Assembly: GCA_025370075.1 (NCBI GenBank)
Contig: CP073016.1
Coordinates: forward strand, 930,001-994,000
Length of the DNA stretch: 64,000 nt
Reading direction: 5' to 3'
Origin: Chryseotalea sp. WA131a
Lineage (GTDB): Bacteria; Bacteroidota; Bacteroidia; Cytophagales; Cyclobacteriaceae
Made by a program: the position numbers and the translations under genes. Position 1 is the stretch's first letter. Each line of letters starts with the position of its first letter. Below the pieces are notes generated by a model, which saw nothing but the letters and a program-made list of their open reading frames with translations, searched no databases and was not told the origin of the DNA. This document shows, piece after piece, positions 34,510 to 44,000 of the stretch.

Positions 34510-35043
34510 CTACAATTCATCCAAGTGAGTAATGATCCCGAACTCGTCCATGCCTGTTTCATAAAAGCTTGCAGAGCTGAAGCGATAATCTCTTGTGTCT
34601 GCGGCCAAATTCCAATGTGGTTGGCAAGGATTGTTGTGAATGTAATTCATCTTTTGCTGGACAAATTTTTCAGAGAAAAGATCAATGCTCAGCGAATCCC
34701 TTTTCCATACTTGAAAGGTTCTGTCTTTGGCACCTACATAAATCTCTTCCAATTTCTTTTGGCCATCGCGCTGCTTTATTCTTTCGATTATCTTCTTTGC
34801 CGTGAACTTTAAGAGATCGCGCTGCACGTCTTCTAACTTAAAGTCATTCTGTATGCGCCAAATGATATGAATGTGGTTCGGCATGATTACGTAGGCGCCC
34901 ACTTTTATCTGCCCTTGAGCAATCCTAAATTTCAATGATTCAATTACGATCAGTTTTGCCTCATCGCTGTCCAACAGCTTGAGCCAATCATAACATACAG
35001 CAGTGAAAAACTGAACGTGATTTTTTTGCAGCACCATTCGCAA
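34510..35043 (-). CDS. REP-associated tyrosine transposase (RAYT, IS200/IS605-like Y1)
   Basis: 177 residues with the HUH motif in GAYVIMPNHIHIIW and a Y1 helix KMNYIHNNPCQPHW that carries the catalytic Tyr. The ending YRFSSASFYETG is typical of RAYTs. These single-copy domesticated transposases act on REP palindromes and are thought to spread them. Palindromes with the same GTCGCCTGAC core flank the gene at 34478 and 35084, the REPtron arrangement, and at least a dozen REP hairpins lie within 8 kb. The start MRMVLQKNHVQFFTAV fits the family. Confidence 0.88.
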   Translation of the reverse strand: MRMVLQKNHVQFFTAVCYDWLKLLDSDEAKLIVIESLKFRIAQGQIKVGAYVIMPNHIHIIWRIQNDFKLEDVQRDLLKFTAKKIIERIKQRDGQKKLEEIYVGAKDRTFQVWKRDSLSIDLFSEKFVQQKMNYIHNNPCQPHWNLAADTRDYRFSSASFYETGMDEFGIITHLDEL

Positions 35044-35083
35044 GCGAAATTAGCAATTTCCGTTCTCGCACATCATTACGTTC

Positions 35084-35213
35084 ACGCTGGTCGCCTGACC
35101 AGCGTACGCACAAACAGCTAAACAATAGCTAACGAGTCTGTAAAAACAAGTTGTTGGTCAGCGACCAACAACTACAACTAAAAACAAACTTCTTGACCAA
35201 CGACAGCTAGGGG
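35084..35213. repeat. REP palindromes on the right of the RAYT gene
   Basis: ACGCTGG-type palindrome at 35084-35105 followed by GTTGTTGGTC AGC GACCAACAAC at 35150-35172 and the spacer word GACCAACGACAGCTAGGGG. The arrangement matches the single copies at 27.5 kb and 32.4 kb. Confidence 0.8.
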
Positions 35214-35590
35214 TGTGCGAAAACAAGTTGCGGGTCAGGCGACCCGCAACAACAACCAAGAATAACTTTTTGACCAACGAGAACTAGGGGTTTGTGAAGT
35301 TGTTGGTCAGGCGACCAACAACTACGACTAAAAACAACTTACTGACCAACGGCAACTAGGGGGTGTGCGAAAACAAGTTGCGGGTCAGGCGACCCGCAAC
35401 AACAACCAAGAATAACTTTTTGACCAACGAGAACTAGGGGTTTGTGAAGTTGTTGGTCAGGCGACCAACAACTACGACTAAAAACAACTTACTGACCAAC
35501 GGCAACTAGGGGGTGTGCGAAAACAAGTTGCGGGTCAGGCGACCCGCAACAACAACCAAGAATAACTTTTTGACCAACGAGAACTAGGGG
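35214..35590. repeat. 150-bp tandem REP array, about 2.5 units
   Basis: Units start at 35214, 35364 and 35514 and look identical. Each has two monomers of 77 and 73 bp. Monomer 1 has GTTGCGGGTC AGGC GACCCGCAAC, monomer 2 has GTTGTTGGTC AGGC GACCAACAAC, and both end in GACCAACG-AACTAGGGG. The third unit stops after monomer 1, where it meets the truncated primase gene. One further unit lies at 32464-32612. Confidence 0.93.
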
Positions 35591-36507
35591 ACGGCTTTTG
35601 TCCCTGCTTCATCTCCATCAAAAAAGAAAATGATTTCCCCTAACTGTTCAAGCTCTTTGATCGCTTGCTGGTGTTCTTCTGTCAATCCATTCGTTCCGTA
35701 GCAACTCAGGATCGTGTAGTTCGCTGTGATCTCGGAGGATTGCAACAACGTGGCCGCATCAATGATGGCTTCGGTTAAAATCAGTTTTTTGGTTTCAGGT
35801 TTTGGGTAGTGCGGGTAAAGTCCTTGCCGGTCTTTTAAGTAGTAATGCTTCCCGCTTTGGCGGGACGGGTCCTGATCGGTATCGTTGATGGTGCTGCGGA
35901 AGTATAAACTTGTTACTTGGTTCGATTTGTTCTTCAGTGCAAACACAATGCACCATTTGCCGAACACATTGTACGCCTTGTCATCTTTCGACCTTGCATT
36001 GATAACATTTGTTTCCCGCAGCAATCCGTATTTCAGGCAGTTGTTGATCAGCGTTTCTTCTTTCCGTTTTCCATGGTGGAACTGTGCCGAGTTGTAACCA
36101 ACCTCTGTTTGGTAATGATCTAACGAACGGCTCGCAATGTAATCCGCTGCTGGCTTGCTGTTGTACACCGCATTTTTAAAGTAGGTGAACATGTTTGTTA
36201 AAAATGCTTCTCGGCTTAGTGTAGGTATTTCAGTATTACCGATCAGTGATTGCGCTTTCAGTATCGCGTTGTGTTTGTCTGTCTTCTCTTTGTGCATGAT
36301 AAAATCGATCACGTCCAAGCTCTTGCCATTCGTTGGGCAGTTGCTGGAGAAGCAGTAGCAGGTATGGGTTTTCCAATACACTTGGAAGCTCGGTGTCTTG
36401 TCGTCATGGAAAGGGCAATTCATTTTCCCGTGCTTGTCGGGTTTTAACCCGTAGTGGTCTAAGACTTGGGCGAGGGTGAGGCGGGTTTTGATGTCTGCTA
36501 TCTCCAT
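35584..36507 (-). pseudogene. CHC2/Toprim primase, truncated by the REP array
   Basis: From the ATG at 36507 the protein begins MEIADIKTRLTLAQVLDHYG and has a CHC2-type zinc finger (CPFHDDKTPSF ... CYCFSSNCP, residues ~26-58). It then has a Toprim domain with KLILTEAIIDAATLL and EIIFFFDGDEAGTKAVP. The frame ends right there because the stop TAG comes from the REP repeat. Intact relatives continue through the DGDxAG motif and beyond, so the 3' end is lost. The family primes replication in phages and integrative elements, so this is probably a relic of such an element. Confidence 0.82.
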
Positions 36508-36651
36508 GAATGAAAATATTTTTTCGTGTGATATATCATTCACAAACCTAACCAATCATTCTTATTCAGGCAAGCATCATAACAATTGTTTCCGACTTTT
36601 CATTCGCTTACTTTTACCTAAAGCTTAGTTTTTAGCTCATAAATACGATAT

Positions 36652-36987
36652 ATGATGACGTTTGGACAGAGAATAACCTATGCAAGGAAGCAAATCAAGA
36701 TGACCCAAGCCGATCTCGGCAAAGAGGTCGGCACTTCTGGCGATATCATCGGGAAGTACGAGCGCGATGAGATCAAGCCCTCCATCGACACGGCCGCCAA
36801 GATCGCGGACGCCTTAAAAGTTACGCTCGACTTCCTTGTGAAGAACACCGAGTACCAGAACATTGACAACGATGCGCTCAAGAGGTTGAAGCTCATGGAG
36901 AAACTTTCCCCCGAGGACAAGAGCCACATCTTCGCTCTCATGGATGCCTTCTTTGCAAAGAGTAAACTCAAAATCCTGATGGACTAA
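36652..36987 (+). CDS. XRE-family helix-turn-helix regulator
   Basis: 111 residues (a second ATG at 36655 is equally possible). An N-terminal HTH_3 domain is clear: FGQRITYARKQIKMTQADLGKEVGTSGDIIGKYERDEIKPSIDTAAKIADALKV; the rest is a helical tail for dimerisation. Divergent from the primase with ~145 bp between, the usual position of a phage or element control repressor. The gene uses GC-rich codons (many C- and G-ending) unlike its neighbours, consistent with transfer. Confidence 0.88.
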   Translation: MMTFGQRITYARKQIKMTQADLGKEVGTSGDIIGKYERDEIKPSIDTAAKIADALKVTLDFLVKNTEYQNIDNDALKRLKLMEKLSPEDKSHIFALMDAFFAKSKLKILMD

Positions 36988-37006
36988 TCCTAAACTGCCA
37001 ATATCC

Positions 37007-37390
37007 ATGAATACACTACTTTTGATCGTTCGCGCTATCAACGGATGCTTTACATTGTTCCGCAACCTCAAAAAGCACCGTTCTGTTTTAAAGCCTGTGG
37101 GCAGGTACTTGACGCAAGGATCTGTTCAATTGAACCAATTCCTTAACAGGCCCTATGTGGTTACCACAAAAGGTCTTTCCGTTGTCGTGACACCCTCTTT
37201 TGTTCTCCGCTCTTTCATGGCCTTGAATATCTTTGCAATGCGGGCATTGTTCTTCTTCTTGTCCCTCTTGACTTTTGCTATAGTGGTCTCTTCTGGTATG
37301 CCAATACACACCACCCTGATCGTTACGGGGGGAATGTTCCTATCTGGGAAAATCGCGCTCGACTATTTTGATAAGCTCAACAAAGACTAA
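37007..37390 (+). CDS. Small membrane protein of unknown function
   Basis: 127 residues, 19 bp after the XRE gene and co-directional. Basic N-terminal half (FRNLKKHRSVLKPVGRYL), then two hydrophobic segments, VLRSFMALNIFAMRALFFFLSLLTFAIVV and TTLIVTGGMFLSGKIALDYF. No family recognised. Probably a passenger of the same element as the regulator; a terminator follows at once. Confidence 0.6.
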   Translation: MNTLLLIVRAINGCFTLFRNLKKHRSVLKPVGRYLTQGSVQLNQFLNRPYVVTTKGLSVVVTPSFVLRSFMALNIFAMRALFFFLSLLTFAIVVSSGMPIHTTLIVTGGMFLSGKIALDYFDKLNKD

Positions 37391-37395
37391 AAAAT

Positions 37396-37421
37396 AAAAC
37401 CCGACTCATCATCGGGTTTTT
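37396..37421 (+). terminator. Rho-independent terminator after the XRE/membrane gene pair
   Basis: AAAACCCGA and TCGGGTTTTT form a stem with a 7-nt loop 6 bp after the stop. Confidence 0.85.
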
Positions 37422-37518
37422 GCTTGATGTGAGCTGGATAACACCTCACTGGGCGGAACACCTGACAAGACAGAAAAACCAGATCGCTCTGGGCTTTCAC
37501 TTGTCAACTTCTTTTCTT

Positions 37519-37905
37519 TTAGTGAATCAAGAACGGCAAAAGATATAATAGGAATGGGAGAATAATGGCAAAAACTACCAACCAGCCTCTTGTCTTCCGA
37601 AGTGCCGGATTGTCTTTCTCTTTCTCACGCCATCGGTCGGACAATTTCCAATACTTGCCCCTAAAGTGAAAGTAGTTCAACGCTATCAAAAGGACTGCTA
37701 AAGCAACCCCAATCATGCGGCCATACTTCACATAACCCTGAACATCGGATTGATGCAGGAAAAGCACACGGATCAGAAGTAACAAATCAACAAGCAACAT
37801 CCCTTGCATCACGCTTAACACTGCAACTGCCCTAAAGGCACTGCTGCCGTCCCGCTTGTAATAGAATTTTGCAACCCTATAAAAAATGTATTCGACTAAG
37901 TTCAT
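37519..37905 (-). CDS. Four-span membrane protein, candidate immunity for the hydrophobic Rhs tip
   Basis: 128 residues with about four hydrophobic segments (AFRAVAVLSVMQGMLLVDLLLLI, MIGVALAVLLIALNYF, WLVVFAIILPFLLYLLPFLI and a weaker one). It begins 17 bp after the end of the displaced toxin tip at 37923. Small multi-span membrane proteins directly behind polymorphic toxin tips are usually immunity proteins for membrane-acting toxins. The assignment is by position and topology only; I recognise no family. Confidence 0.55.
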   Translation of the reverse strand: MNLVEYIFYRVAKFYYKRDGSSAFRAVAVLSVMQGMLLVDLLLLIRVLFLHQSDVQGYVKYGRMIGVALAVLLIALNYFHFRGKYWKLSDRWREKEKDNPALRKTRGWLVVFAIILPFLLYLLPFLIH

Positions 37906-37922
37906 TTGTCAAGATTGGTTCG

Positions 37923-39250
37923 TCAATAGCCTAACTTAATATTTGCGTTTGGCAACGCACTGTCTAACCCGTTCGCTATCCTATCAGTCAAGCCTGTACC
38001 CGTTCCAAATTGGAACGCCAGATCGGTGAGACCGTAAACAATTCCAAATACAGGGAAGGCCACTGAGGCAACCCCCAAGGCAAATTTAGTACCATCACCA
38101 ATTGAAAGGTTACCGTCAAGGGCACTTTCAACGCCAGTTGAAAGGATACCAACAACACCAAGGCCAGTACCAAAATTCCTGACATACTTCGAGGCAGTTG
38201 CGACCTGCCTTAACTTTGAGAAATTGCTTATGTACCTAGCATCGTTCCTTACCGCAGCATCTACCGCATTGGACATTAGCCCAGCGAACCCAGCAAGGCT
38301 CGAACCTGAAATCTCGTTTGTCCGCGGACCCCATCCAAAACCTAGTACAAATCTTTCCAGTGGATCCGGCCCTCCTCCCTGTGTCTGCTGACTTGAGGAC
38401 ACCTTCACAAACTTCGCATTAACAACCACCGCATTTCCGGATCTATAATTTGTTTGTACCCAATATCCCATTTCACCATACTTATTACTTCCCGCTTCTG
38501 CATTACCCTGATTGGCAGCAAATGCCGCTTTCTGGTATTCAATGCCTCCTAAAAAGCTATTCAAAGCTCCACCATCACCAGGACCGTATTTCTCAAATGC
38601 ACTGCCCCACCCAGAACCATTCAAATCGTCATCACCGATCACTCCATACATTCGTCTCTGATCATTAAACATACGGTCAATAATCCTTTGATCGGATTGT
38701 TCTCTTACGCTGCTCTTCTTGTCTGGAGGCTCCGCTCCACTGGGGTCATTCCAGTATATAGGATCGTTAAACATTGCTGAATATGGTGAGTGCGCCAAGT
38801 TTCGATCACTTAAAGGATCAACCTGCTGCCACCGGCCAGTACTCACATCCAGTCCTCGAAAGTAAGTGTCATAAACATTTGCATCTATCGTTGTCTGCAC
38901 TTCACTGCCCGCATTGTAAAGAAAATTATTCTTGGTGCTGTTCTCTCGTTGATAGCTCAACGCACTATTATCCATGCCATGCGCAAAGTGATCATTGCTC
39001 TGCACCACCGGTGATTTGGTATGGGTCACTTGAAAATCATCAAAATAAACTTCTATGGGTATGGGGCTTGTGTTGGGCGGTTGAATGCTTTCGTTGCTCA
39101 GGTAAATATACACATAGCCTGGCTCCGTGATAGATAGCTCTGGTGATTGCAGCCGCTCATGTGGCACATCGATGCCTGCCTCTTTGGCCAACGTAGTGAT
39201 CTGCTTAAAGCCCCCTGTTTGAAAAACATAGTCCCTGTCAAAAATCAACC
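37923..39250 (-). pseudogene. Displaced Rhs C-terminal cassette with hydrophobic toxin tip
   Basis: The first ~120 residues (IFDRDYVFQTGGFKQITTLA ... YFRGLDVSTGRWQQVDPL) are nearly identical to residues of the full-length Rhs protein, with DNA homology from about 38899-39251 to 42073-42425. After NDPSGAEPP the tip is different: a linker with GDDDLNGSG, then Ala/Gly-rich hydrophobic helices YVRNFGTGLGVVGILSTGV and FALGVASVAFPVFGIVYGLTDLAF, suggesting membrane action. No ATG exists before the homology; only a chance TTG. It is therefore a silent spare tip or a recombination donor. Confidence 0.75.
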
Positions 39251-39254
39251 GGGA

Positions 39255-40013
39255 TCAAATGGTCGGGAATTCGTTCCCCAAAAGACCAATTATATCACTG
39301 TCCACAGACTTAACGGTATTGTCTTCGTTGAATGTAAAAGCCAATTTCACTACACCAGCATTGTAAAACCAGCAAAAGACTGTCCCCTCAGGCTGATCAA
39401 AATCAAGGCTCGTGGCATCTACCAATTTAGCCGTGGCTTTCACGAATTCCAAATTGTTAAGAGGCCAATGTGCAATCAACGAATCTATGTCGGAGGTGCT
39501 GCGCAAGATTTTATGCATCGTTGGGTTTGTTGGGTTTGAAAGGAAAGAGCAATATGCCCCAATGATATCTTGTCTGGATTTTAGTTCCTTAGAACGCACA
39601 TACTCATTGAACACCTCAATATTAATCAACATCGAAATATGTTTATTCCATCCGCTGCTCTCTATTGTTTTCTCTTTCACCCCCACCAACTCGAATGGGT
39701 AAGCCCTAAGGAATTTTGATTCAGCACCAACTGTAAGTACTATGAAGTTCTGGTGTGATGACCCTATCTCATCCACCATGTTTATGACCTTTACATTGTC
39801 AAACGATTCAAGCACAACTCTTGAATATCTGTCTTGATAAGGCGAAGGAACTATGCCCAATAATTTATGAAAATAATATCCCTTTGACTCAGCCTTAAAA
39901 ATTCTATACGTCAACGAATTTATAGAATTGAAGAATACCCTTACAGCCAATATAGCTATTACCAATACGGTAATCACCACTGCTATCATACTCACTTTCA
40001 TTTTGTTTGTCAT
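39255..40013 (-). CDS. Membrane-anchored protein, candidate immunity for the metallopeptidase tip
   Basis: From the ATG at 40013 (MTNKMKVSMIAVVITVLVIA) there is one N-terminal span and a ~220-residue soluble domain without recognisable motifs. It begins about 9 bp after the stop of the displaced metallopeptidase tip and ends 4 bp before the next displaced cassette. A protein anchored with its bulk outside the cytoplasm would suit protection from a periplasmic protease. Codon use is normal and the frame is intact. Role inferred from position only. Confidence 0.55.
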   Translation of the reverse strand: MTNKMKVSMIAVVITVLVIAILAVRVFFNSINSLTYRIFKAESKGYYFHKLLGIVPSPYQDRYSRVVLESFDNVKVINMVDEIGSSHQNFIVLTVGAESKFLRAYPFELVGVKEKTIESSGWNKHISMLINIEVFNEYVRSKELKSRQDIIGAYCSFLSNPTNPTMHKILRSTSDIDSLIAHWPLNNLEFVKATAKLVDATSLDFDQPEGTVFCWFYNAGVVKLAFTFNEDNTVKSVDSDIIGLLGNEFPTI

Positions 40014-40021
40014 AGATTCAT

Positions 40022-40543
40022 CTATTTTCCACCCCAAATACTTGCTTTTATTATGGCTTGCTGGTCCGCATTGAAACCCGCGCCTTGCCTGTACGCACTC
40101 CTATAATCCATAATGCTTGTTGGGTCATTAGTAGCCCCAGTCCCAAAAGCATGACTAAACCCAAAGAATCCATGTCCTATCTCATGAACGGCAGCATTTA
40201 CATATGCACACATGGGCAATTGTTTTCCTGCACCAGTTGGAGAAAGACCATTGTACACGATAGGTCCATTTGGGTCATTCGAAGGGGAATATCCACCAGC
40301 TTCCAACTTATCCTTCCCAAGCCTAAAGTTTTTTATTGTAACAGTACCAGTGGGCGAATCATTCCACCAAGCTTTTAATCTGCCACCAAGGGACGAATAT
40401 TCCACCACTAGGTTACTGGCAAAACCATTCGCAATTAGAGTTGTCCGCAAATCATTTATGTAGCCCGCTTGGTCAAATCCCTTGGGTATGACCTCTAAGT
40501 TAATGAAGATAGTTGGAGCCCCTCCTTGCGTCTGAACTTTACT
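40022..40543 (-). pseudogene. Displaced Rhs toxin tip: zinc metallopeptidase
   Basis: The open frame runs from a TAG at 40544 with SKVQTQGGAPTIFINLEVIP, whose QTQGG-P word is shared with the linker of the other displaced cassette (SSQQTQGGGPDP). The core has AAVHEIGHGFFGFSHAFG, an HExxH zinc site with a third His seven residues later (one more than in metzincins), and NDPTSIMDYRS, like a metzincin Met-turn. No ATG start precedes it, so it looks like a toxin tip displaced from an Rhs protein. Confidence 0.72.
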
Positions 40544-41075
40544 CTATCAGTATTTTAAAATTCCCTTTTATTTCTATGTTAGAATCACTACAACCTTCTC
40601 CACGGCACTTCCCTTTAAATTCAGTATAACCCCTTATAGTCTTACCTTTCTTAAAGTCCAAGCTGTTTAATTTCACTAAGTACTCAATAGGAATAACTTT
40701 TCTTTCAAATTCTGGACCAGACATCTGATATTGATAGTCAACTTTACATTTATCCTTGAAAATCTTTATTACGTAACGATGACTGTATGCTTGGTCAGTG
40801 CTATAAATCTCTATCTGTAATGTGTCTTTGTTAAAGGAGTTAAAGTAAGTTTTAGTAAACCAAATATGCCTAAGGTCATCATTGTTTACCACTAACCCCG
40901 ACCGAATCGTGTCGCTGACGGCTTCTTCTTCAAAGATTTTCACAGCTTTACCCTCGTCCCTGAATTCAAACTTATCCTTACTGTCGATGATGACTGATTT
41001 AAACTTAGCTGATGGGTTTTGACAGCTCAATAAATAAGGAGCCGACAAAATGAAAAATAAAAGTGCTTTTCTCAT
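40539..41075 (-). CDS. Lipoprotein, candidate immunity for the active Rhs tip
   Basis: 178 residues with a lipoprotein signal ending LLSCQ (Cys 18). The mature part is beta-rich and charged, with no recognised family, and contains CRGEGCSD near the C-terminus. It starts 2 bp after the stop of the full-length Rhs gene, the standard place for the cognate immunity protein. A periplasm-facing lipoprotein is what one would expect if the toxin tip attacks peptidoglycan. Could instead be an unrelated accessory lipoprotein. Confidence 0.6.
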   Translation of the reverse strand: MRKALLFFILSAPYLLSCQNPSAKFKSVIIDSKDKFEFRDEGKAVKIFEEEAVSDTIRSGLVVNNDDLRHIWFTKTYFNSFNKDTLQIEIYSTDQAYSHRYVIKIFKDKCKVDYQYQMSGPEFERKVIPIEYLVKLNSLDFKKGKTIRGYTEFKGKCRGEGCSDSNIEIKGNFKILIE

Positions 41076-41077
41076 GG

Positions 41078-44000
41078 TTATCTTGATTTTATTGTTGGCC
41101 CTAAGATTAGGGCAGGTGTTGGCGCATAGTCATACATTACCTGAACTGGGCCTGAATATTGGCGAATGAAATTATTGAATTCGGTAATTCCTTGTACCCC
41201 TCCCAATATCGCCACGCACCCAGTCAACCCGATGGAATTGGTGATGGTTGAAGGGCCAATGTGTAAATAATAAGTTTCGTAACCCAAGCTGTTGTAGAGA
41301 CCTTTCACCTGCCATGCTCCACCATTGTATGCTGTTGACCATTGAAGGTCATAAGGTCCATTTGCACCGTTTACCCCAACGACCTTTGGGTCTGTGGTTG
41401 CCGTATTGTAAACTCCAAACCTTAACGCTGAAAATTGTTTGGTCGTGACTTTTCCATTTGCATCAGTGCCCGTAACGTTAACGCGATAATATGGAACACT
41501 GTATGTTCTTAGGTCTCCATTGGCGTCATAGGTCTTTAGTGGGTAGGCAGAAACTCGGCCCTGCAAAACAATTTCACCTGTGATGGTGACCACTACCCCC
41601 GCGTCATTCAGCTGCTGCCGCTGCCTCCGCTGCTGATTTTCATATACATACATCATCTTTGTATCATACCCATAAGAATAATCATATGTATAATCGTGTA
41701 TAAAATTTCCCTTGTCGTCCTTGTAGCCAGATTCCTCCATCCAATAATTAGTCACCTTGTACCAATTGCCCACACCGGCACCAATTTTGCCAAACATCAT
41801 CCCATACATATCATCGTCACCGTAAATTCCGTGCGTGTTGTAGTAGTTACGCTCCATGTCATAGTTGCGGCTCTCCTGGATTTGATTCCATCCATCGCTA
41901 TTCGGATCAGCTCCATTTGGGTCATTAAAAAACACCGGATCGTTAAACGCATAATTATATGTACTATGGCTAGAGTAACTACCCGCCAAAGGGTCCACCT
42001 GCATCATCCGCCCTATGCTCACATCCATGCCGCGGTAGGGCATATCATAAATGTTTTGATCGATGCTGCCTTGCACTTCGCTGCCCGCATTATAGAGAAA
42101 ATTATTCTTGGTGCTGTTTTCTCGTTGATAGCTCAACGCACTATTGTCCATGCCATGCGCAAAGTGATCATTGCTCTGCACCACCGGTGTTTTGGTATGG
42201 GTCACTTTAAAATCATCAAAATAAACTTCTATGGGTATGGGGCTTGCGTTGGGCGGTTGCATGCTTTCGTTGCTCAGGTAAATATACACGTAGCCCGGCT
42301 GCGTAATGGTGATGGTGGGTGAGGCAATGTATTCATGTAGCACATCGGTGCCCGCCTCTTTGGCCAATGTAGTGATCTGCTTAAAGCCCCCCGTTTGAAA
42401 AACATAGTTCCTGTCAAAAATCAACCAGTTCAGGTACGCCCTCGGCGCGCCATTGTCGGTCTTGCCCTGTAGCCCTCCATAGGTAGTTGGGAAAGAGGAA
42501 GTGCTATTGCCGTAACTGCTTCCGTCTATCACTACGCCTGCCGTGCTGGCTGCTATCTGAGCAAGTAGGTTGAGCAGGTTCTGCCCGGCAGTAGTGGAGT
42601 TGTTTACTGCCGGATCCACGTACTTGGCATATACCTCGGCATTGATCACATCGCCCGGCATCACGCTCAGCGATTTTGCCAGGCCGTACTGCTCATTGGC
42701 AGAGCCGTTCAACCGCTGGCTGTATCCTGTGGATGCCCCGTTTGTCTTGTCAAAAATGATCGCGTTGATGCGCCTGGCCGTGGCATAGCGCAAGAACTTG
42801 CTCTGCTCGGTGGCAGCGCTGGCATTCTCCAGCGTGGCCGTGTTAGCCTCGCTATCGTCTTTGGTGGTGAAGGTCATGCGCACGTTGCCCTGGTGGTCGG
42901 TAAGGTGGTATTGGTAAATCAAGTTGCCTCCATCGGGCACCAATCTCCCCTCTTGGTGCTGCACCACTTGCAGTGCTTCGTTTTCATACAGCAGCTCGCC
43001 CACGTAGTCGGTGCTCTTCTGCAGGGCGTTGGCACTGTTATACAACTCTTGCCGCAGCTTGCGGCCTGCGCCATCATACACATACTTCAGGTAGCTGCCA
43101 TCACGCTTGTTCACCCGCTCGGGTTTGTTCTGGTAGTTATACAGCATGCTGCTGATGCCCTTGTTCTTATCCGTAGTCAGGCTGCCATTGTTGTTATACA
43201 CATAGTCGACATCGGTGTTAGCCCCATCGGCAAAGCCGGTGGTCTTGCTGCCGCTGTCGGTCACTTTAAGCAGGCGGTTGCTCTTGCTATTGCCCGTGCC
43301 GTAGTCATAAGTCAGCACGTCAAGGTCGGTGCCCGTGGCGCTTTTGCGTGTGAGGGCCAGTATGTTTCCGTTTTGGTCATACTGGTAGCCGCTCTCGCTG
43401 TAGGCATTGCCCAAAGGCTGGCTCCACGCCACGGCTTTCTCTTTGTAGGTGGCATCGGTGAGGCGGTCTTGTGCATCATATTTATAATTATAAGCGCGTT
43501 CTTTCACGGTACTCACACCCTGGTTGGCGCTCCACTTCATGGCCGTAATGTTGCCATTGTAGGCGGGGGTACTGCCCGTGCCCAGCGTGTTGTTGTAGGC
43601 CAATTCCAAACCAAAGAAATCTCCCGTATCGTCATTGGTAATTAGGTCATTTGCCAATTGAGCATTGTTAATTGACATGAGCCAGCCGCGTATGTTGTAG
43701 CGGTAGTCAAGGCTTTGCTTAAAGGTGGCGCCATTGTCCGTGCTGTGGAGTTTCTTGTCTATCAATTGGCCTAGGGCATTGTACTCATACTGCGCGAGCA
43801 GGGTCTCGGCCTGGCTGTTTATCTTATGAAATGTTTGCCAGGGCCGTCCGTCATCATCGTAGTTCATTCTACGGGCAATGGTGGTGGTAGTGCCGCCCAC
43901 CACGTAGGTGGTCTTGCTGTTGAGTATCTTGTTTTCAAAATCATAAACCGTAGTCATGCGGTTGATGCCGCTCTTGTGGTTGCTGCTCACAGTCTGTATC

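Noticed and set aside
35214..35590. CRISPR-like array (evenly spaced palindromic repeats)
   Set aside because: The whole 150-bp unit is identical including the parts that would be spacers, there are two alternating hairpins per unit, and no cas genes are present. It is a REP tandem array.
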